A DNA stretch of 64,000 bases from Ciborinia camelliae (Eukaryota; Ascomycota; Leotiomycetes; Helotiales; Sclerotiniaceae), in contig JANPYM010000002.1 in assembly GCA_025890175.1 (NCBI GenBank), forward strand, positions 459,440 through 523,439, written 5' to 3'. The translations under genes and the position numbers were made by a program. The notes beneath the pieces were generated by a model. The model did not search any database, was not told where the DNA came from, and saw only the letters and a list, made by a program, of their open reading frames with translations. This document shows positions 1-11,694 of the stretch, in pieces. How positions within the stretch are numbered: position 1 is the first letter of the stretch; every line of letters starts with the position of its first letter.

Positions 1-331
1 TTGGCCGGGTAATCATCAAGATAGCCGGGAACAGCTTTTTATTATTGGCCCTGATTAGTTACGGGCGATTGATTACCACTTGATTGCGCGACATCCGACC
101 TTCACTTCGATAACTACCACATTCATTCCCCTCCCGATTACAACTTGATGTTCAGGCGAAAATCGATTAATATTTACGACTGAAGTTCTTACCTACAGTC
201 TCAGGTACGCAAACGGGTATGTTAGCGTTGAGAAAGTTCTAGTGTCGGATCTGGACAGTTTTTCGAGAGCTCCGCACCAAAAATAGCGCGCACATCTTCA
301 GAGAAGGAGAAGAGGACGAGAAAACCATAAG

Positions 332-2108
332 ATGGCTTCATATTCAACTGTTGGTGGCCAAAGTGGCAGCGGGTCAGAGTCTAGTCGCGCCTCAAGGTAA
401 GAAAACGGGTCAGGAAACAGGGAATTTGTATGAGGACATAACTGATGCTCGCGTGCAGGAGGAAATCACATCGAACAATTAAAGAACAAAACTCGCCTCA
501 TGGACAAGCATCTTGGATCAGTAGCAATGTCAACCTTCTCAACACTAGTATGCTCTATTTATTCAATCTTTCAAAGGATTATGCTGACACTGGCCCTCTT
601 AGTTGTCGGTGCCGGCACTCTTGCTATGCCTTTAGCAATGTCACACTTGGGAATACTCCCCGGAACATTCGTTATAGTATGGTCGGGCTTGATGTCAGCG
701 TTTGGGTTATATTTACAATCTCGATGTGCCAGATATCTTGATAGAGGAACAGCTTCTTTCTTCGCCTTATCACAAATCACCTACCCAAATGCAGCAGTCA
801 TTTTCGATGCAGCTATTGCTATCAAATGTTTCGGCGTGGGCGTTAGCTATTTGATCATTATTGGTGATCTAATGCCGGGAGTTGCAACGGGTTTCTACCC
901 GGGGGCAGAGTCTATGCCGATTCTTATGGATCGGAAATTTTGGGTGACGATTTTTATGTGAGTTTGTACGTGTACATTTCATATGATTATACTGACTCCT
1001 ATCTAGGTTTGTTGTTATTCCGATCTCATATCTAAGACGTCTTGATTCCTTGAAATATACTAGTATTGTGGCCCTGGTCTCCATTGGGTACCTCGTAATA
1101 CTTGTGGTATACCATTTTGTTAAGGGGGACACTATGGCAGACCGAGGTCCAATTAGAGGGGTTGAGTGGGCAGGAATAGTCCCGGCTTTACAAAGTTTCC
1201 CTGTCATTGTCTTCGCTTATACTTGCCACCAGAATGTAGGTAGCAAATACCCTCCATGGTCATCGTTGATATACTGACGATCTTAGATGTTTTCAATCCT
1301 GAATGAGATCAAAGACAACTCACCCAAGCGAACAGCAGGTGTTGTTGCGGCAAGTATTGGCACTGCTTCTTCGATATATGTTTTAGTTGCTATCACTGGT
1401 TACTTGTCTTTTGGTAATGCTGTAAAGGGAAACATTGTTGGAATGTGTAAGTTTCTATCACTAAAACTATGTCTTACTAAACTGACAAATATAGATATCC
1501 CATCTACTGCTTCAACCATCGCTAAAGCAGCAATTGTCATTCTTGTCATGTTCTCTTATCCACTTCAAGTACATCCTTGTAGAGCATCAGTCGATGCAGT
1601 CTTGAAGTGGCGTCCAAATTCCTGGAAGAGAAGCCATTCACCTAACGGGTCACCTGCTCGATCCGCCCCTTTACTATCTGGAGGATATGTTCGCCCTTCC
1701 GCAAGAAACGACACTATTGGCGAAACACGCTTTGCAATAATTACCACAGTTATCATCACTCTTAGCTACTTTACAGCAGTTACTGTGTCATCCCTCGATA
1801 AAGTGCTTGCCTATGTGGGAAGCACAGGTAGTACTAGCATCAGTTTCATTCTACCAGGACTGTTTTACTACAAGATTTCTTCGCCAGACTCGATACATCA
1901 CCAAAGATTAACAAAAGAAGATGACGAAACAGATTCGGATGAAGATGAAGAGGAAAGTCAAGGTCTACTTGGCCGATCTATCAAGAAGATTGTACCTTGG
2001 CGCAAAACCATTATACGAAAGCTTTCTTTAGCATTGGCTATTTATGGTCTATGCGTATTGGTCATTTGTCTATCGACCAATTTATTCTTCACAGTTCAGG
2101 GTCACTGA
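332..2108 (+). CDS. Vacuolar amino-acid transporter, AVT5/6/7-like (SLC36/38-type)
   Basis: Six exons: 332-396, 459-547, 603-957, 1007-1235, 1287-1446, 1495-2108. They sum to 1512 nt (503 aa) with all phases matching. After a Ser-rich N-terminus come hydrophobic segments typical of the amino acid/auxin permease superfamily: a first helix ending GAGTLAMPLAMSHLGILPG, a stretch with GVSYLIIIGDLMPG, and YPLQVHPCR in the C-terminal half. An acidic loop (DDETDSDEDEEE) precedes the last helices. The GDLMP signature and the length (about 450-500 aa) resemble fungal AVT5/6/7 proteins, where yeast Avt6 exports acidic amino acids from the vacuole. Substrate and direction are inferred. The ATG at 332 is chosen because it joins cleanly by splicing to the conserved core. 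Family call is secure, subgroup less so. Confidence 0.85.
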
Positions 2109-3179
2109 AATTCATAGATGGGAGTCTACCTCCAAAGTTATACGGCATCTGAAAGCATAAATTGGCAAGGCGCCCGGCGTTTACATGAAATTTTGCGGGT
2201 GACATGGGGTTAAAAGTTGAACAAGACGATGGTTAGTCATTCGTTAATGCCATGTTTTTTGAGGGTCTCTTTGGATGTAAATAGGATTTGGACATGATGA
2301 TTATATATAACGGCCTTTTTATCATAATAGAAAATATCATCCTTGATCAACATTCTCAATTGCTTCTGGATATTTATAGGTGATTTGATTTTATGTGGTT
2401 CCCAACGCCTATTTTTTTTTTTTACAGATGGACGGCCTCCAGTTTATGTTTATGTTCGTCCTGTGATATTCCATCATCACCGCAATTCATCATCCCACGG
2501 GGTCCATCGTCCATGAATGTAAATGTAAATGTGAATGCCCGTCCCCCTCCTCATGTCATAATCCCTCTTGTCGGATTACCCTTTTTGCATATAGTAACAT
2601 AAGATACGTATAAATAACACACCCACGTACGTCAGTCACCTTCCAGTCCCGCATCTCTCGCCTCTCGTCATAAAAGTATTGTTGTATTCCTTCCACTCAC
2701 ATCACTCTCTAGATTCTAGATTCTAGATGTGGTGTGATGGCGTTCCTGCATCTTACATAGGTACCTATATCCGGGATTCCCTTCCCATTGACATTCTCGT
2801 TCGCATCTGCATCCTCGTTCCCCTCATCTCATCTCGATTCGATTCGATTCGATTCGATTCGATTGAAAATCATCTAGGAATGGATGGCATCTAGATATCG
2901 GCTTTTAAAATTGGTTTGGTGGAGGTGGGTAGGGTGGGTTTCTTGGCTTGCGGCGTGTATTGTGGTTCGAGGATTCCGGCCTGGGGTTGTGAGAGAGGGG
3001 GATTAGCTGGCTTTCTTGGATGCTTGGATGTTTTGGTGTTTATTTGGGATGTTTTGCCCATCATGGCTTCCTTTTGATATGAGTCCGGGGCTCATTCTTC
3101 TCGATCTTTCACTCTTCGTCGAGATCTCATGTTGTATTATATCTTCGCATCCTCTCTTCTCTCTCTCTCTCTCTCTCTC
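2109..3179. other. Intergenic region, no gene recognised
   Basis: About 1.07 kb between the transporter and the ribosomal protein gene, whose 3' ends face each other. It holds a short poly-T run near 2410, a 12-bp palindrome ATAGGTACCTAT at 2757-2768 and a pentanucleotide microsatellite. Small open frames show no codon structure or known motif. Confidence 0.6.
2835..2864. repeat. Microsatellite (CGATT)6
   Basis: Six perfect tandem copies of CGATT in intergenic DNA. Confidence 0.95.
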
Positions 3180-3180
3180 T
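3159..3180. repeat. Microsatellite (CT)11
   Basis: Perfect CT dinucleotide run directly at the 3' end of the MRPS16 coding sequence. Length slippage here would change the 3' UTR, not the protein. Confidence 0.95.
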
Positions 3181-3614
3181 CACAGTCCCCTTCCCATCAT
3201 CTCCCTCCCCCAAAAAGAAAAGAAACCCAAAGAAACTCCATCGAAAAACAAACTCACCATGCTCAAAAGTCTCCACGCCGTCTTCGTCGGTTGCGCCCCC
3301 ACGCCCAACCAGTACTTCGCCCTCAACATATCCAGTCGGATATCTTTAAATTTCTGTCCCTCGCCATCGGCTGGTAGCTTGGGGATCGGATCGTAGGTGC
3401 CGAGGACTTCGAGCGGGAGACTGTTGCGTGCTGAGCTATTTGGGAGGAGGGGAGTTAGTTGGATTGGGGGTGAGGAGAATGGGAAATTGAGGGAGGAGGG
3501 AAGAGGGAAGAGGGGAGAGAGAGAAGAAAAAACATACCGAGCTTGCGCAACAACGATATTATAAAATGGTTCTCTCTTGCGACCGAATCGCGCGAGTCGG
3601 ATACGTACGACCAT
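3180..3614 (-). CDS. MRPS16: Mitochondrial small-subunit ribosomal protein bS16m
   Basis: Two exons on the minus strand, 3614-3538 and 3435-3180, sum to 333 nt (110 aa) in phase. The N-terminus MVVRIRLARFGRKREPFYN, with VVAQAR and then LEVLGTYDPIP, is the core of bacterial and mitochondrial S16. The length fits fungal mitochondrial S16 (about 110-120 aa). The product is a component of the mitoribosomal small subunit. The short basic N-terminus may act as the import signal, as in yeast Mrps16. The ATG at 3614 is the first in frame and starts the conserved domain. The gene is transcribed divergently from the NAXE gene across 554 bp. The TGA stop abuts a (CT)n tract in the 3' flank. Confidence 0.92.
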   Translation of the reverse strand: MVVRIRLARFGRKREPFYNIVVAQARYVFSSLSPLFPLPSSLNFPFSSPPIQLTPLLPNSSARNSLPLEVLGTYDPIPKLPADGEGQKFKDIRLDMLRAKYWLGVGAQPTKTAWRLLSMVSLFFDGVSLGFFSFWGREMMGRGL

Positions 3615-4168
3615 GTTGTCTTTTTTTGCCTTGGTAAGATGGTGGATGGTGGATGGATGTGAATTGGAAAGGCACAGGTGATCGGTTTGGATGGGATTGG
3701 TGATAAGATGGAAATTATTTGAGGTTCGGGATTTCTGCGGTTGGCGGGATTCTTTTGCGTGGGTGGAATTTGAAGGGCAGGGGTGGAATGGGTGGGGTGG
3801 AATCAGAGGGGAGGGGAGAGAGGGGTAGTGATGTAATTGTGTTTGGCTGAAAGAGAAATATAAATGTATTTTTTTGATTTCCATCTAAACGGTTTAAGGA
3901 AGGAAGTATATATGTATGTAATGTGATCAAAGCAAATAATCCATCAAGATTAATCTCATTCTTAAAGAAACCACCCACCCTATTCCCATTCATCTCATTA
4001 TCCTATCAATTCATCACTGATCTCAACCTCAATTACCCACCCTCCATCCCATCAATCCATCAATCCAGCAATCCAGCTATCAAACTATCAAAATACAACC
4101 ATAAATTCTATAATCAAAAACCACATCCATCACACAATCATCTCATCCCAACTACTCACATCACAATC
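3615..4168. promoter_or_regulatory. Divergent promoter region, MRPS16 / NAXE
   Basis: Head-to-head spacer of 554 bp between two mitochondria-related genes, with AT-rich and CCATC/CATCC-rich segments. No specific factor site is recognised. Confidence 0.5.
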
Positions 4169-5906
4169 ATGGCAGCCAAAGTAGTTAACTTTCTCCTCCC
4201 CATCCCCATCCGCATCCCCAAACTCCAACCCCAAACTAATAAATCTCCCACAGTACCTCTCCGCCGTCAATGCCGCAGCACTAGATAAAGATCTCATGTC
4301 CCTTGGAGCCTTTTCCCTCGATCAATTGATGGAACTGGCTGGGTTGAGTGTTTCGCAAGTTGGTATGTTTTTTTGATGCCTACTTATGCATTTGTCTCCT
4401 TTTGGTTTTATACATGCATGTTATATGATATTTCTGAGACCTATGTATGGATTTTATGTGAAAATTAAGAAGGAAAGGAGGAAGAGGAAGAGGATGAGGA
4501 AGAGGAGAGAGGGAGAGGTGTGTTCATATTAGTGTATGGAGTAAATCCTCCTCGGTGAACCAGTCGAAGTCGTCTAAAATAGCGTCTAATGTCTTTCCCG
4601 AAAGATATATTTCCTACCTCAAATATCCTTACGTACCCATTTCATACATTCCCCAAATCCTTAAATACCATAAACCATAAAGCATATCAAAACTCATCGA
4701 CTAACCCACATTCCAATCAGTATACAAAGTCCATCCGCCCTCCCAAGGTCGCCGGATTCTAGTAGCATGTGGACCTGGAAACAACGGTATGTTCATGTTT
4801 TTCTCTTTTTTCCTTCATCTCCTCATCCCCATCCCCTTTTCAAGTCCCCTTTGCTTTGCGACGAATAGTACAAGATAAGTACTAATGAGACAATCAGGAG
4901 GCGATGGTCTAGTAGCAGCCCGTCACCTCTGGCACTATGGTTATAAACCAACAATCTACTATCCCAAACAAGGAAAAATGAACTTTATCAAGTAAGCTCG
5001 TTTCTGTTCTCCCTTTCTTCTTCTCGTCACCTCTCATGTCATTCCATTCATCCCATTGTACATATACATGTGAGAGACATCGCCCGAAAGATATACATCG
5101 TCATATTTTGTTATCTTGAAGAATTCGATGCTGGAATCTTGTTAATGAAAATCAACAGCGTCTCTCTACCCAACTCCGCAATCTTTCAATCCCATTTACA
5201 GATGATTTTTCCTCTGCCCTGAAAGAATCCGATCATATCGTCGATGCTATATTTGGTCTGTCTTCCCCCCCCCCTTCTTCCTCTTCCTCTTCCTCTCCGT
5301 CTCCGTCTCCGTCTCCGTCTTCCTCTTCCTCTTCCCCTTCCCCTTCCCCTAGACACCCCCAACTCTCTCTCGCTGCCCCCNNNNNNNNNNCCCTTCCCCT
5401 TCCCCTAGACACCCCCAACTCTCTCTCGCTGCCCCCTCCAACTAACCCCCATCTCACTCTAGGATTTTCCTTCTCCGGCTCAATCCGAGATCCCTTCCCC
5501 TCGATAATCAGCGCCCTGGAAGAAACATCCCTCCCCATAACATCCATCGACGCTCCCTCCTCCTGGGATATCGCCAACGGCCCCCCTTCTTCCGGACCCG
5601 GTGCAAACTTCATGCCTCAATATCTGATAAGTCTGACTGCACCCAAACCTCTCGTTAAATATTTCAAGGGAAGACATTTTTTGGGTGGGAGGTATGATGA
5701 TTTCCTTCTTGTTCGCTTTCCTATTCTCTCCTTCTCCTTCCCCTTACACCTTTCGAGATGGAATTGGGGTGACTAATCAGCCATAACGATCATCTAGATT
5801 CGTACCCCCAGAAATTTCCCAAAAATATAATCTTCAACTCCCAGAATACGAGGGAGTAGATCAAATTGTCGAGATGCCTATTGAAGAGTCCGAAGAGAAA
5901 TTGTGA
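4169..5906 (+). CDS. NNR1: NAD(P)H-hydrate epimerase (NAXE/YjeF_N family)
   Basis: Seven exons: 4169-4180, 4254-4362, 4721-4786, 4898-4991, 5159-5255, 5463-5691, 5798-5906. The enzyme interconverts R and S forms of damaged NAD(P)HX so that the S-specific dehydratase can repair them. Visible marks are [18 protein letters not shown] near the N-terminus, the [19 protein letters not shown] loop, [13 protein letters not shown] and a conserved IDAPSSWDI stretch. The expected protein is about 238 aa, usual for the family. Oddities: the 94-nt exon 4 ends two bases into a codon, while exon 5 must start in phase 0, so one base (probably a second G at the donor near 4992) appears to be missing. A 10-N gap lies in intron 5. 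The gene is convergent with mccA. Confidence 0.88.
5335..5436. repeat. 46-bp direct repeat flanking an assembly gap (N at 5381-5390)
   Basis: Positions 5335-5380 and 5391-5436 are identical and separated only by ten N. All of it lies inside intron 5 of the NAXE gene, in a CT-rich low-complexity tract. This looks like two contig ends that overlap but were not merged. Confidence 0.9.
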
Positions 5907-6121
5907 TGGAATATCAGCACTTGGGTGGATTTTCATGATAGGTAGGAGTAGTATTATTTGCAAAGGGTATCATTTTAATGGAATTGAATGCATTTTATAT
6001 CTTTCTTGGATGTTGTGCAACGCAATCGTTCAAAAGTCATCTAATCATAATATACATCAACTCATGAAGCTCGCTTTCATATTTGTTTGCTCGCAAATTC
6101 GTAATTTGGTATTGTGCTGAA

Positions 6122-8522
6122 TCATTGTTCATGCTACACAACAATCATGGTTAGTATTTAGGATTCAAGAAAGTAGAAAGGGGGAGATTCCGACATACCT
6201 CTTCGAAAAGCACAAGCACAGTACCCGCTTTACAGATATCCTATTCATATCCATTCATTAGCATATATGCTTTCAATATACATCCCATGAAACAAAAGAA
6301 TTCTAGGAGAAAGAACAAGAGCAAAACATCTACTCACCCCTTCCTTATGCACCAACTTAGCTACCACTCCTTTCTGTGGACTCCGAATCACCGTCTCCAT
6401 CTTCATACTCTCGATTCTAAATATAGTATCTGCATTAGCTTCGTTTCATTACATTCCAACAAATCCCATCACAATAAGAAATACTCACACAACAAGCGCT
6501 TGCCCCTCTTCCACCTCCTCGCCCTCTCTAACCTCATTCCTCAGAACCTTACACGGCATCGGCGCCACCACACTATTCCGCACATCCTTCAACCCCAATG
6601 CTTTCTCAAACCATCCCGGAGTCGCCAATTGTAACTGTATCTGTTTTCCCTGTTGAAAGAGTGTGATTTTATCATCTTGTCGGATTAATGTACTTTCGAT
6701 GCGGGTATGAGGGAAAAATGTTGAGATTGTAGGGGAACTTGGTTCGCTGATCACGTTTTGGTACGATTTTTCGATGTTGGGACCTTTGACTGTAATGTTG
6801 TAAAGATTGCGGTCGGATTGGTCGATGGTTACGTGGTAGATGTCTGGTTTATCGCTTGATGGTTGGATCATAGGTTTTGTGAAGCTAAATTCCCGTTGGA
6901 TGTGAGAACTAAAACCGATTGCTTCACCATGAGGACCTTGGATTGATTTTGCGCTCGCTGCAGAAAGTTCTTGGGATAAAATACCAAGAGCAGCTTGTGC
7001 AAAAGCTTCTGGCTCAATGATCTCAGTTTCGAAAAGCTCATCGTGGTGCTTTTGTATATATCCCGTTTCTACATCTCCTCGAACGAATGCGGGACTCTTG
7101 CAAATCTTTTTTAAAAACTCAATATTGGTACTAAGACCAACGACCTCGTAATCTTGCAAGGCTGCATGGAGTTTTCGTATGGCTACTTCTCGAGTTGGAC
7201 CACTCACTATGAGTTTCGCAATCATACCATCATAATTAGATGAGACTGTATCGCCCTGTACAAAACCAGCATCGATCCGAACACTATCTGATAGTTGAGG
7301 TGTTCGCAAATGAACAAGCTTGCCAGAATCGGGCATGAAATTCTGATTTGGATTCTCGGCATATATTCGAGCTTCAAGAGCCCATCCACGTTCGGATATT
7401 CTTTGAGCTATCGCATCTTGATCCAGTGGTAATGGTTCACCGGCCGCAACTTTAAATTGCCACGATACGAGGTCTTCACCCGTGATTTCTTCGGTCACAG
7501 GATGTTCGACCTGTAGTCTAGTGTTCATTTCCATAAAGAAAAACTCATTGGTATCGTTGTCGAATATAACTGTAACTTTCGTTAGTATTGAATCAGAAGT
7601 CGATGAAATGATCCTCACATTCTACCGTACCAGCCCCCTCATATCCCACAGCAAGAGCTGCAGCACGAGCTTTCTCCCAAAGATCTTGCCTAACATCTTC
7701 CGCTAGATTTGGTGCTGGTGCCTCTTCCAAGATTTTCTGATGTCGTCTTTGTAAACTACAATCTCTCTCGCCCAAAGCTACTGCTTGACCATGCTTATCG
7801 GCAAAAACCTGTACCTCGATATGTCTTGGCGTAGCAATATACTTCTCAACCAACATAACATCATCCCCGAAAGAATTCCTTCCTTCACTCTTCGCACTCT
7901 CCAATCTCTCAAGAAATTCCCCTTCCGTTTGGACAATCCGCATACCCTTCCCACCACCACCCTTAACAGCCTTCACCATAACCGGAAAGCCAATCTTCCT
8001 CGCCTCATTGAGCAGATATTCAGGTTCTTGATTCTCCCCATGATATCCGGGTATACAAGGGACTCCCGCCTTAATCATGATATCCTTACTCCTAGATTTA
8101 TTTCCCATCGCCTCAATAGCCTTCCAAGGTGGCCCAATAAACACCAACCCCTCCTCTACACATCGTTTCGCAAAGGCCGAATTCTCACTCAAAAATCCAT
8201 ATCCTGGATGTAAGGCTTCACAGCCCTGTTCCTTTGCCACAGATATAATTCGTTCGCCATCAAGATATGCATTCGCAGCACCCAAATTCACCGCGAAAGG
8301 ACTGGAAAGTGCGTGTTGCGAATTGGCATCGGGATCCGTATAAATTGTTGTACATCGCACGCCGAGATCTGAGGCCGTGCGTCCAACTCTTAGAGCTATT
8401 TCTCCACGATTGGCTATGAGAACGGAGGTAATGGGGGTAATTGTGGGAGCTGTTGAGTATCGTCGGGAATAGGAAGGGAGGAGAGCTCGAGCTAGAGCCC
8501 GAGATCTGGTTGCTGAATGCAT
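6122..8522 (-). CDS. mccA: 3-methylcrotonyl-CoA carboxylase, biotin-containing alpha subunit, mitochondrial
   Basis: Five exons on the minus strand: 8522-7619, 7569-6489, 6416-6338, 6240-6199, 6133-6122. They sum to 2118 nt (705 aa), all in phase. The last exon is only 12 nt (HEQ stop), preceded by a perfect TACTAAC branch point. The order is an Arg/Ser-rich mitochondrial presequence, the biotin-carboxylase start (LIANRGEIALRV), HPGYGFLSEN, the Gly-rich ATP-grasp loop KGGGGKGMR, EMNTRLQVEHPVTE, and a C-terminal biotinyl domain with the lysine in ESMKMET. The SMKME form and overall length separate it from pyruvate and acetyl-CoA carboxylases and favour MCC over propionyl-CoA carboxylase. Presence of ivdA and mccB nearby supports this. 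It carboxylates 3-methylcrotonyl-CoA in leucine breakdown. Confidence 0.93.
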
Positions 8523-8741
8523 TTGTTATCACATCAATCCAGGAGAGTAATTCTCTGGATTTTTTAAACTGTAATTATGGCTTACAGAACTGCAAAATTT
8601 GAGATTGATACAATGACTTATTGTAAGAAAGTTGTTTGATTCTTCAACATTATTTACGAAAGTTACATCAAATTGAAGGATAAGCCGAAGAGGGCCGATA
8701 TAAGCCGATTCAATGCGGGGCCCCGCAAAACTCTATCTTAA

Positions 8742-8754
8742 CCGTGCCGTGCCG
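8742..8754. promoter_or_regulatory. 13-bp GC-rich motif upstream of mccA, shared with the ivdA/mccB promoter
   Basis: CCGTGCCGTGCCG, about 220 bp upstream of the mccA start codon. The identical 13-mer occurs at 21716-21728 between ivdA and mccB. Spaced CCG triplets are the kind of half-site bound by fungal Zn2Cys6 factors. Regulatory function is inferred. Confidence 0.45.
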
Positions 8755-9726
8755 AGCCCATCTTTTTTCTAACCTCACTTCATCAGCTCATAACTGACTA
8801 AAGGGTTAATGACTAGCACACACAATCTGATCAACTATCAATTGATTGATTGAAGGATTAAATCTAATGAAATCAGCGAAGTCATTTTCGAGTTTCGAGG
8901 CCGCGACACTGCCATTGATTCGAAGGTTGATTTTGATCAGTTCAAGAGTTTGTTTGAAAAGAGCCTTCTAAAGTAGATATGCCAGCCTCTAGAGCTTAAA
9001 CACTCTCGTAAATTGAGGACACGAAAAACGCAAGTTCAATTCTTCTAGCAAAGAATTTGAATATCATTGTTCGATAGATCTGATGGGTAGTCATCTCCAG
9101 TGAGGATGTTAGTGCAAAGTGATTGACAAGACGTATCAATCCGTAATAACCACAAGGGTTAATATTTTTCCAGCCCTAAACATTAGCCCTATATCTATCT
9201 TTTGGTATTCATCCTAGAATGCCGTTTATGAAACTAGATTCCATAGTCACAATTTTTGGGCCTTCGCTGAAGCATGATTTCCCTCGAAATACTATCAGCA
9301 AGACGTCGCCGAGTTTGATCTACCCGAAGGTTTTGTCTCTTCAATTGAAGTGGATAGTCTGATCTAAAGACTGGTTGAAAGGGCGTTATTGCCCATTACA
9401 ATTCCTTAGATTATGGTCCCGAGCTGTTAAGCCAGCCATTACGCGAATATATGAACCATTTGACTTGGGAGATCATAGATGCTGTTCATAACTCCCACAC
9501 AGCCGCAATTCTCATCATGGTAGAATAGTGATATCCCCAAATCGCTCCTCTCATTTCGCAAAAAGAGGGTGAAGTTTTCAAGTCTCCAAGCATCTGCCTC
9601 ACAAATGCTTACCGCTATCACTTAAACCGGCGCCCAAAAGCAATATAAACTCACCAAATACCTCGCCAATGACAGTCAGCTCCACTATATATTCACTCTC
9701 TCCCCCTCGGTGCCCAAAGCCAAAAA

Positions 9727-9945
9727 AAAAGAATACAGACAAGCAAAATGGCAAAAACCATGCGCTGTTGGGCGCATGGGAAAATCCCTTGGGGATTTTA
9801 TTACAACCGCAGTTGCACCCTTCGAAATGGGGGCATGGACTGTCGCGACACAAACACCCCACCCACCCGAAGGTGGTTACAGCGCAGTGGTCGACCAACT
9901 GCGCCAAGGCGACTCGATGAGATGTTTGATGGAAGTTTGTCACTT
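9727..9945 (-). ncRNA. Candidate structured Pol III-type RNA (hairpin array)
   Basis: On the minus strand this segment reads through successive hairpins and ends in nine T at plus 9730-9722. Plus coordinates of paired arms: 9882-9888 with 9898-9904 (7 bp), 9863-9867 with 9872-9876 closed by a UUCG tetraloop on the minus strand, 9781-9788 with 9792-9799 (8 bp, 3-nt loop), and 9758-9765 with 9772-9779 (8 bp, 6-nt loop). A TGGCGCAGTTGG stretch resembles a tRNA A box (plus 9895-9906). No convincing B box and no full tRNA cloverleaf were found. It could be a tRNA-related SINE, an unknown ncRNA, or chance. Confidence 0.3.
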
Positions 9946-10538
9946 GTTTTAATATATATGGGGTTGGATGTCGCTTGTTGTTTTCTTTTCTGCCTGGTCA
10001 AACGGGCGGCGGTGAATTGTACAGCCGCTTGTAGTGTATGGATCGATCAATCAACTTTCTCAATTACCAAGACAGGAGCGATTTTCATACAAAATGAATC
10101 AAGCAGGTGGGATTGTCATTGAGATGAGAGCTACTGGTATTTTCAGTGTGTTGATATTGATTTTGAAAAGACATGTACGCTTGATGATATCCAATTGGAA
10201 TTTCAATATCCTGAGCATAGAGATATTAGAGTTGTTGAAATGCAGGTAGGATAGGAGACTTGGATATTTCTTTCTTCTTGTTATCATTGAGAGTCTACTG
10301 CACTATTACTCCCCAGCCCATGAACTTTGTTTCGATCCAATTCGAGTAACAGAGCATGGCCCTGCAACTATTCTCATAACCATCAAATCACTCCCAAAAA
10401 TTTATAATATATCGATTGCACGCCAGGATGAGGACAGAGAATCATAAATATTTGAATATTTGAATTACCAATCCCGATCTGTTTTATATAACAGTGTACT
10501 TCCTATGGCTATACATCCTTTAGATTTCCTCGATATCT

Positions 10539-11694
10539 CTACCCAAAAACCACTTTATCTTCCCTCTCCAACCCATCCTCAAACCTATACATCAAATCAC
10601 TCCTCATGGTATACTTAACTCCCTTCACCACATCATCCCCACTATGCAACAACCTCCTATGTTGGAAAATGAGGACCCTCCCCGCCTTCGGATCCACATC
10701 CAATCTCTCCTTCATATCTCTCGAATGGAAGGTCGTTGCGCCTCCTCTCAGCATATTTGAATCTTTTGAAAATTTTGACGTGTTAGGATCTTTCTCTAAT
10801 TCTTGCGCGGAATCGTTAAGGTAGAGGTGGATTGTGAAGAAGGAGCGTTCGCTACCATCTGGAGTCTCATAGCAGCCGTCTGTGTGTTCTATTTTCCGGA
10901 TTAGTTAATCATCAAAGAAGGACAAAATAATAAACATCCATACCTCTAAAATACTGCCCAGCTCCATATCTCAAAAACCTCATGCGCTCATTGATTCCCT
11001 GCTCAGTACCTACCCATATCTCTCCACTCCTAATCCCCAAACTAGCCAATGCCTCCCATTTCTTCCCCTCAAGCACCCCAATATCCTCGTTAATACCCTT
11101 TCCCTGTAAAACTCTCTTCCAGATACGTCCTACAACTTTCTTTTCATCCCAGATAATGCGATCAGAGTTCCTGTATTCCGTAGCTAGAAATTCATGACCT
11201 ATACCTGCATTTACCATCGCAGGAGTCCATCCATTATTTGCTGGTCCTTTCGCATCTTCGTCTTCTCCCTCATCTTCTTTTTCTCCATCTCCAGAACCCT
11301 CTACTTTGACTCCTTCTCCCACTTTAGTTCCCTTGACCACATTCCCATGCCCACCCTTACTCATCTCCGCCAACCTCACCAACTCTCCACACTCCTCTTG
11401 ACTCAGTACCCCATCTAGCACCACGGCATAAGCCCCCCTGTGTTCCTTCAAAACCGTCTTCTCAAAATCAATTCTCTCCACCGTAATAGTTTCATCCGGA
11501 TTCTCCAATGGGCTTAAAAAATCATCTGGTATAGGAACGGGAAGAGATGTATAAGAAGTTTTTACCACATCGTAACCTGGTCTTCGAGTTTTTCGTTCGT
11601 TTTTTGATCCTTCCCGTGTTTTAGGATTGGAGTTTTTGGAAGAGGGAGTTATGCACGAGGCTGTCGCTTTCAATTGGGAGGGGAAGGAAGACAT
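10539..11694 (-). CDS. 2-oxoglutarate/Fe(II)-dependent oxygenase, prolyl-4-hydroxylase-like
   Basis: Two exons on the minus strand, 11694-10944 and 10888-10539, sum to 1101 nt (366 aa). The intron is phase 1 and falls just before the metal motif. The double-stranded beta-helix residues are visible: HTD (H252, D254), distal His in LLHSGDD (H332) and the 2OG-binding basic residue in KYTMRSDLMYR (K342 or R346). An acidic low-complexity insert (GDGEKEDEGEDEDAKGP) lies in the middle. The pattern GAGQYFREHTDG, LYLND, GGATTF, HRRLLHSGD, KYTMRSDLMY matches the fungal prolyl 4-hydroxylase alpha-like family. Substrate is unknown. Basic N-terminus, no signal peptide, so a cytosolic or nuclear location is more likely than the ER. 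Confidence 0.82.

Larger units (their letters stand above)
8523..10538. other. 2 kb intergenic region, no protein gene recognised
   Basis: Lies between the 5' end of mccA and the 3' end of the 2OG-oxygenase gene. The first 250 bp should be the mccA promoter and contain GC-rich elements: a GCGGGGCCCCGC palindrome at 8716-8727 and a 13-bp motif described separately. A hairpin-rich segment at 9727-9945 is also separate. The rest is AT-rich with only short, featureless frames. Confidence 0.6.

Noticed and set aside
9882..9910. tRNA gene on the minus strand beginning at the A-box-like TGGCGCAGTTGG
   Set aside because: No matching acceptor stem, no GGTTCRANNCC B box and no proper anticodon arm. 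The region folds into other hairpins instead.
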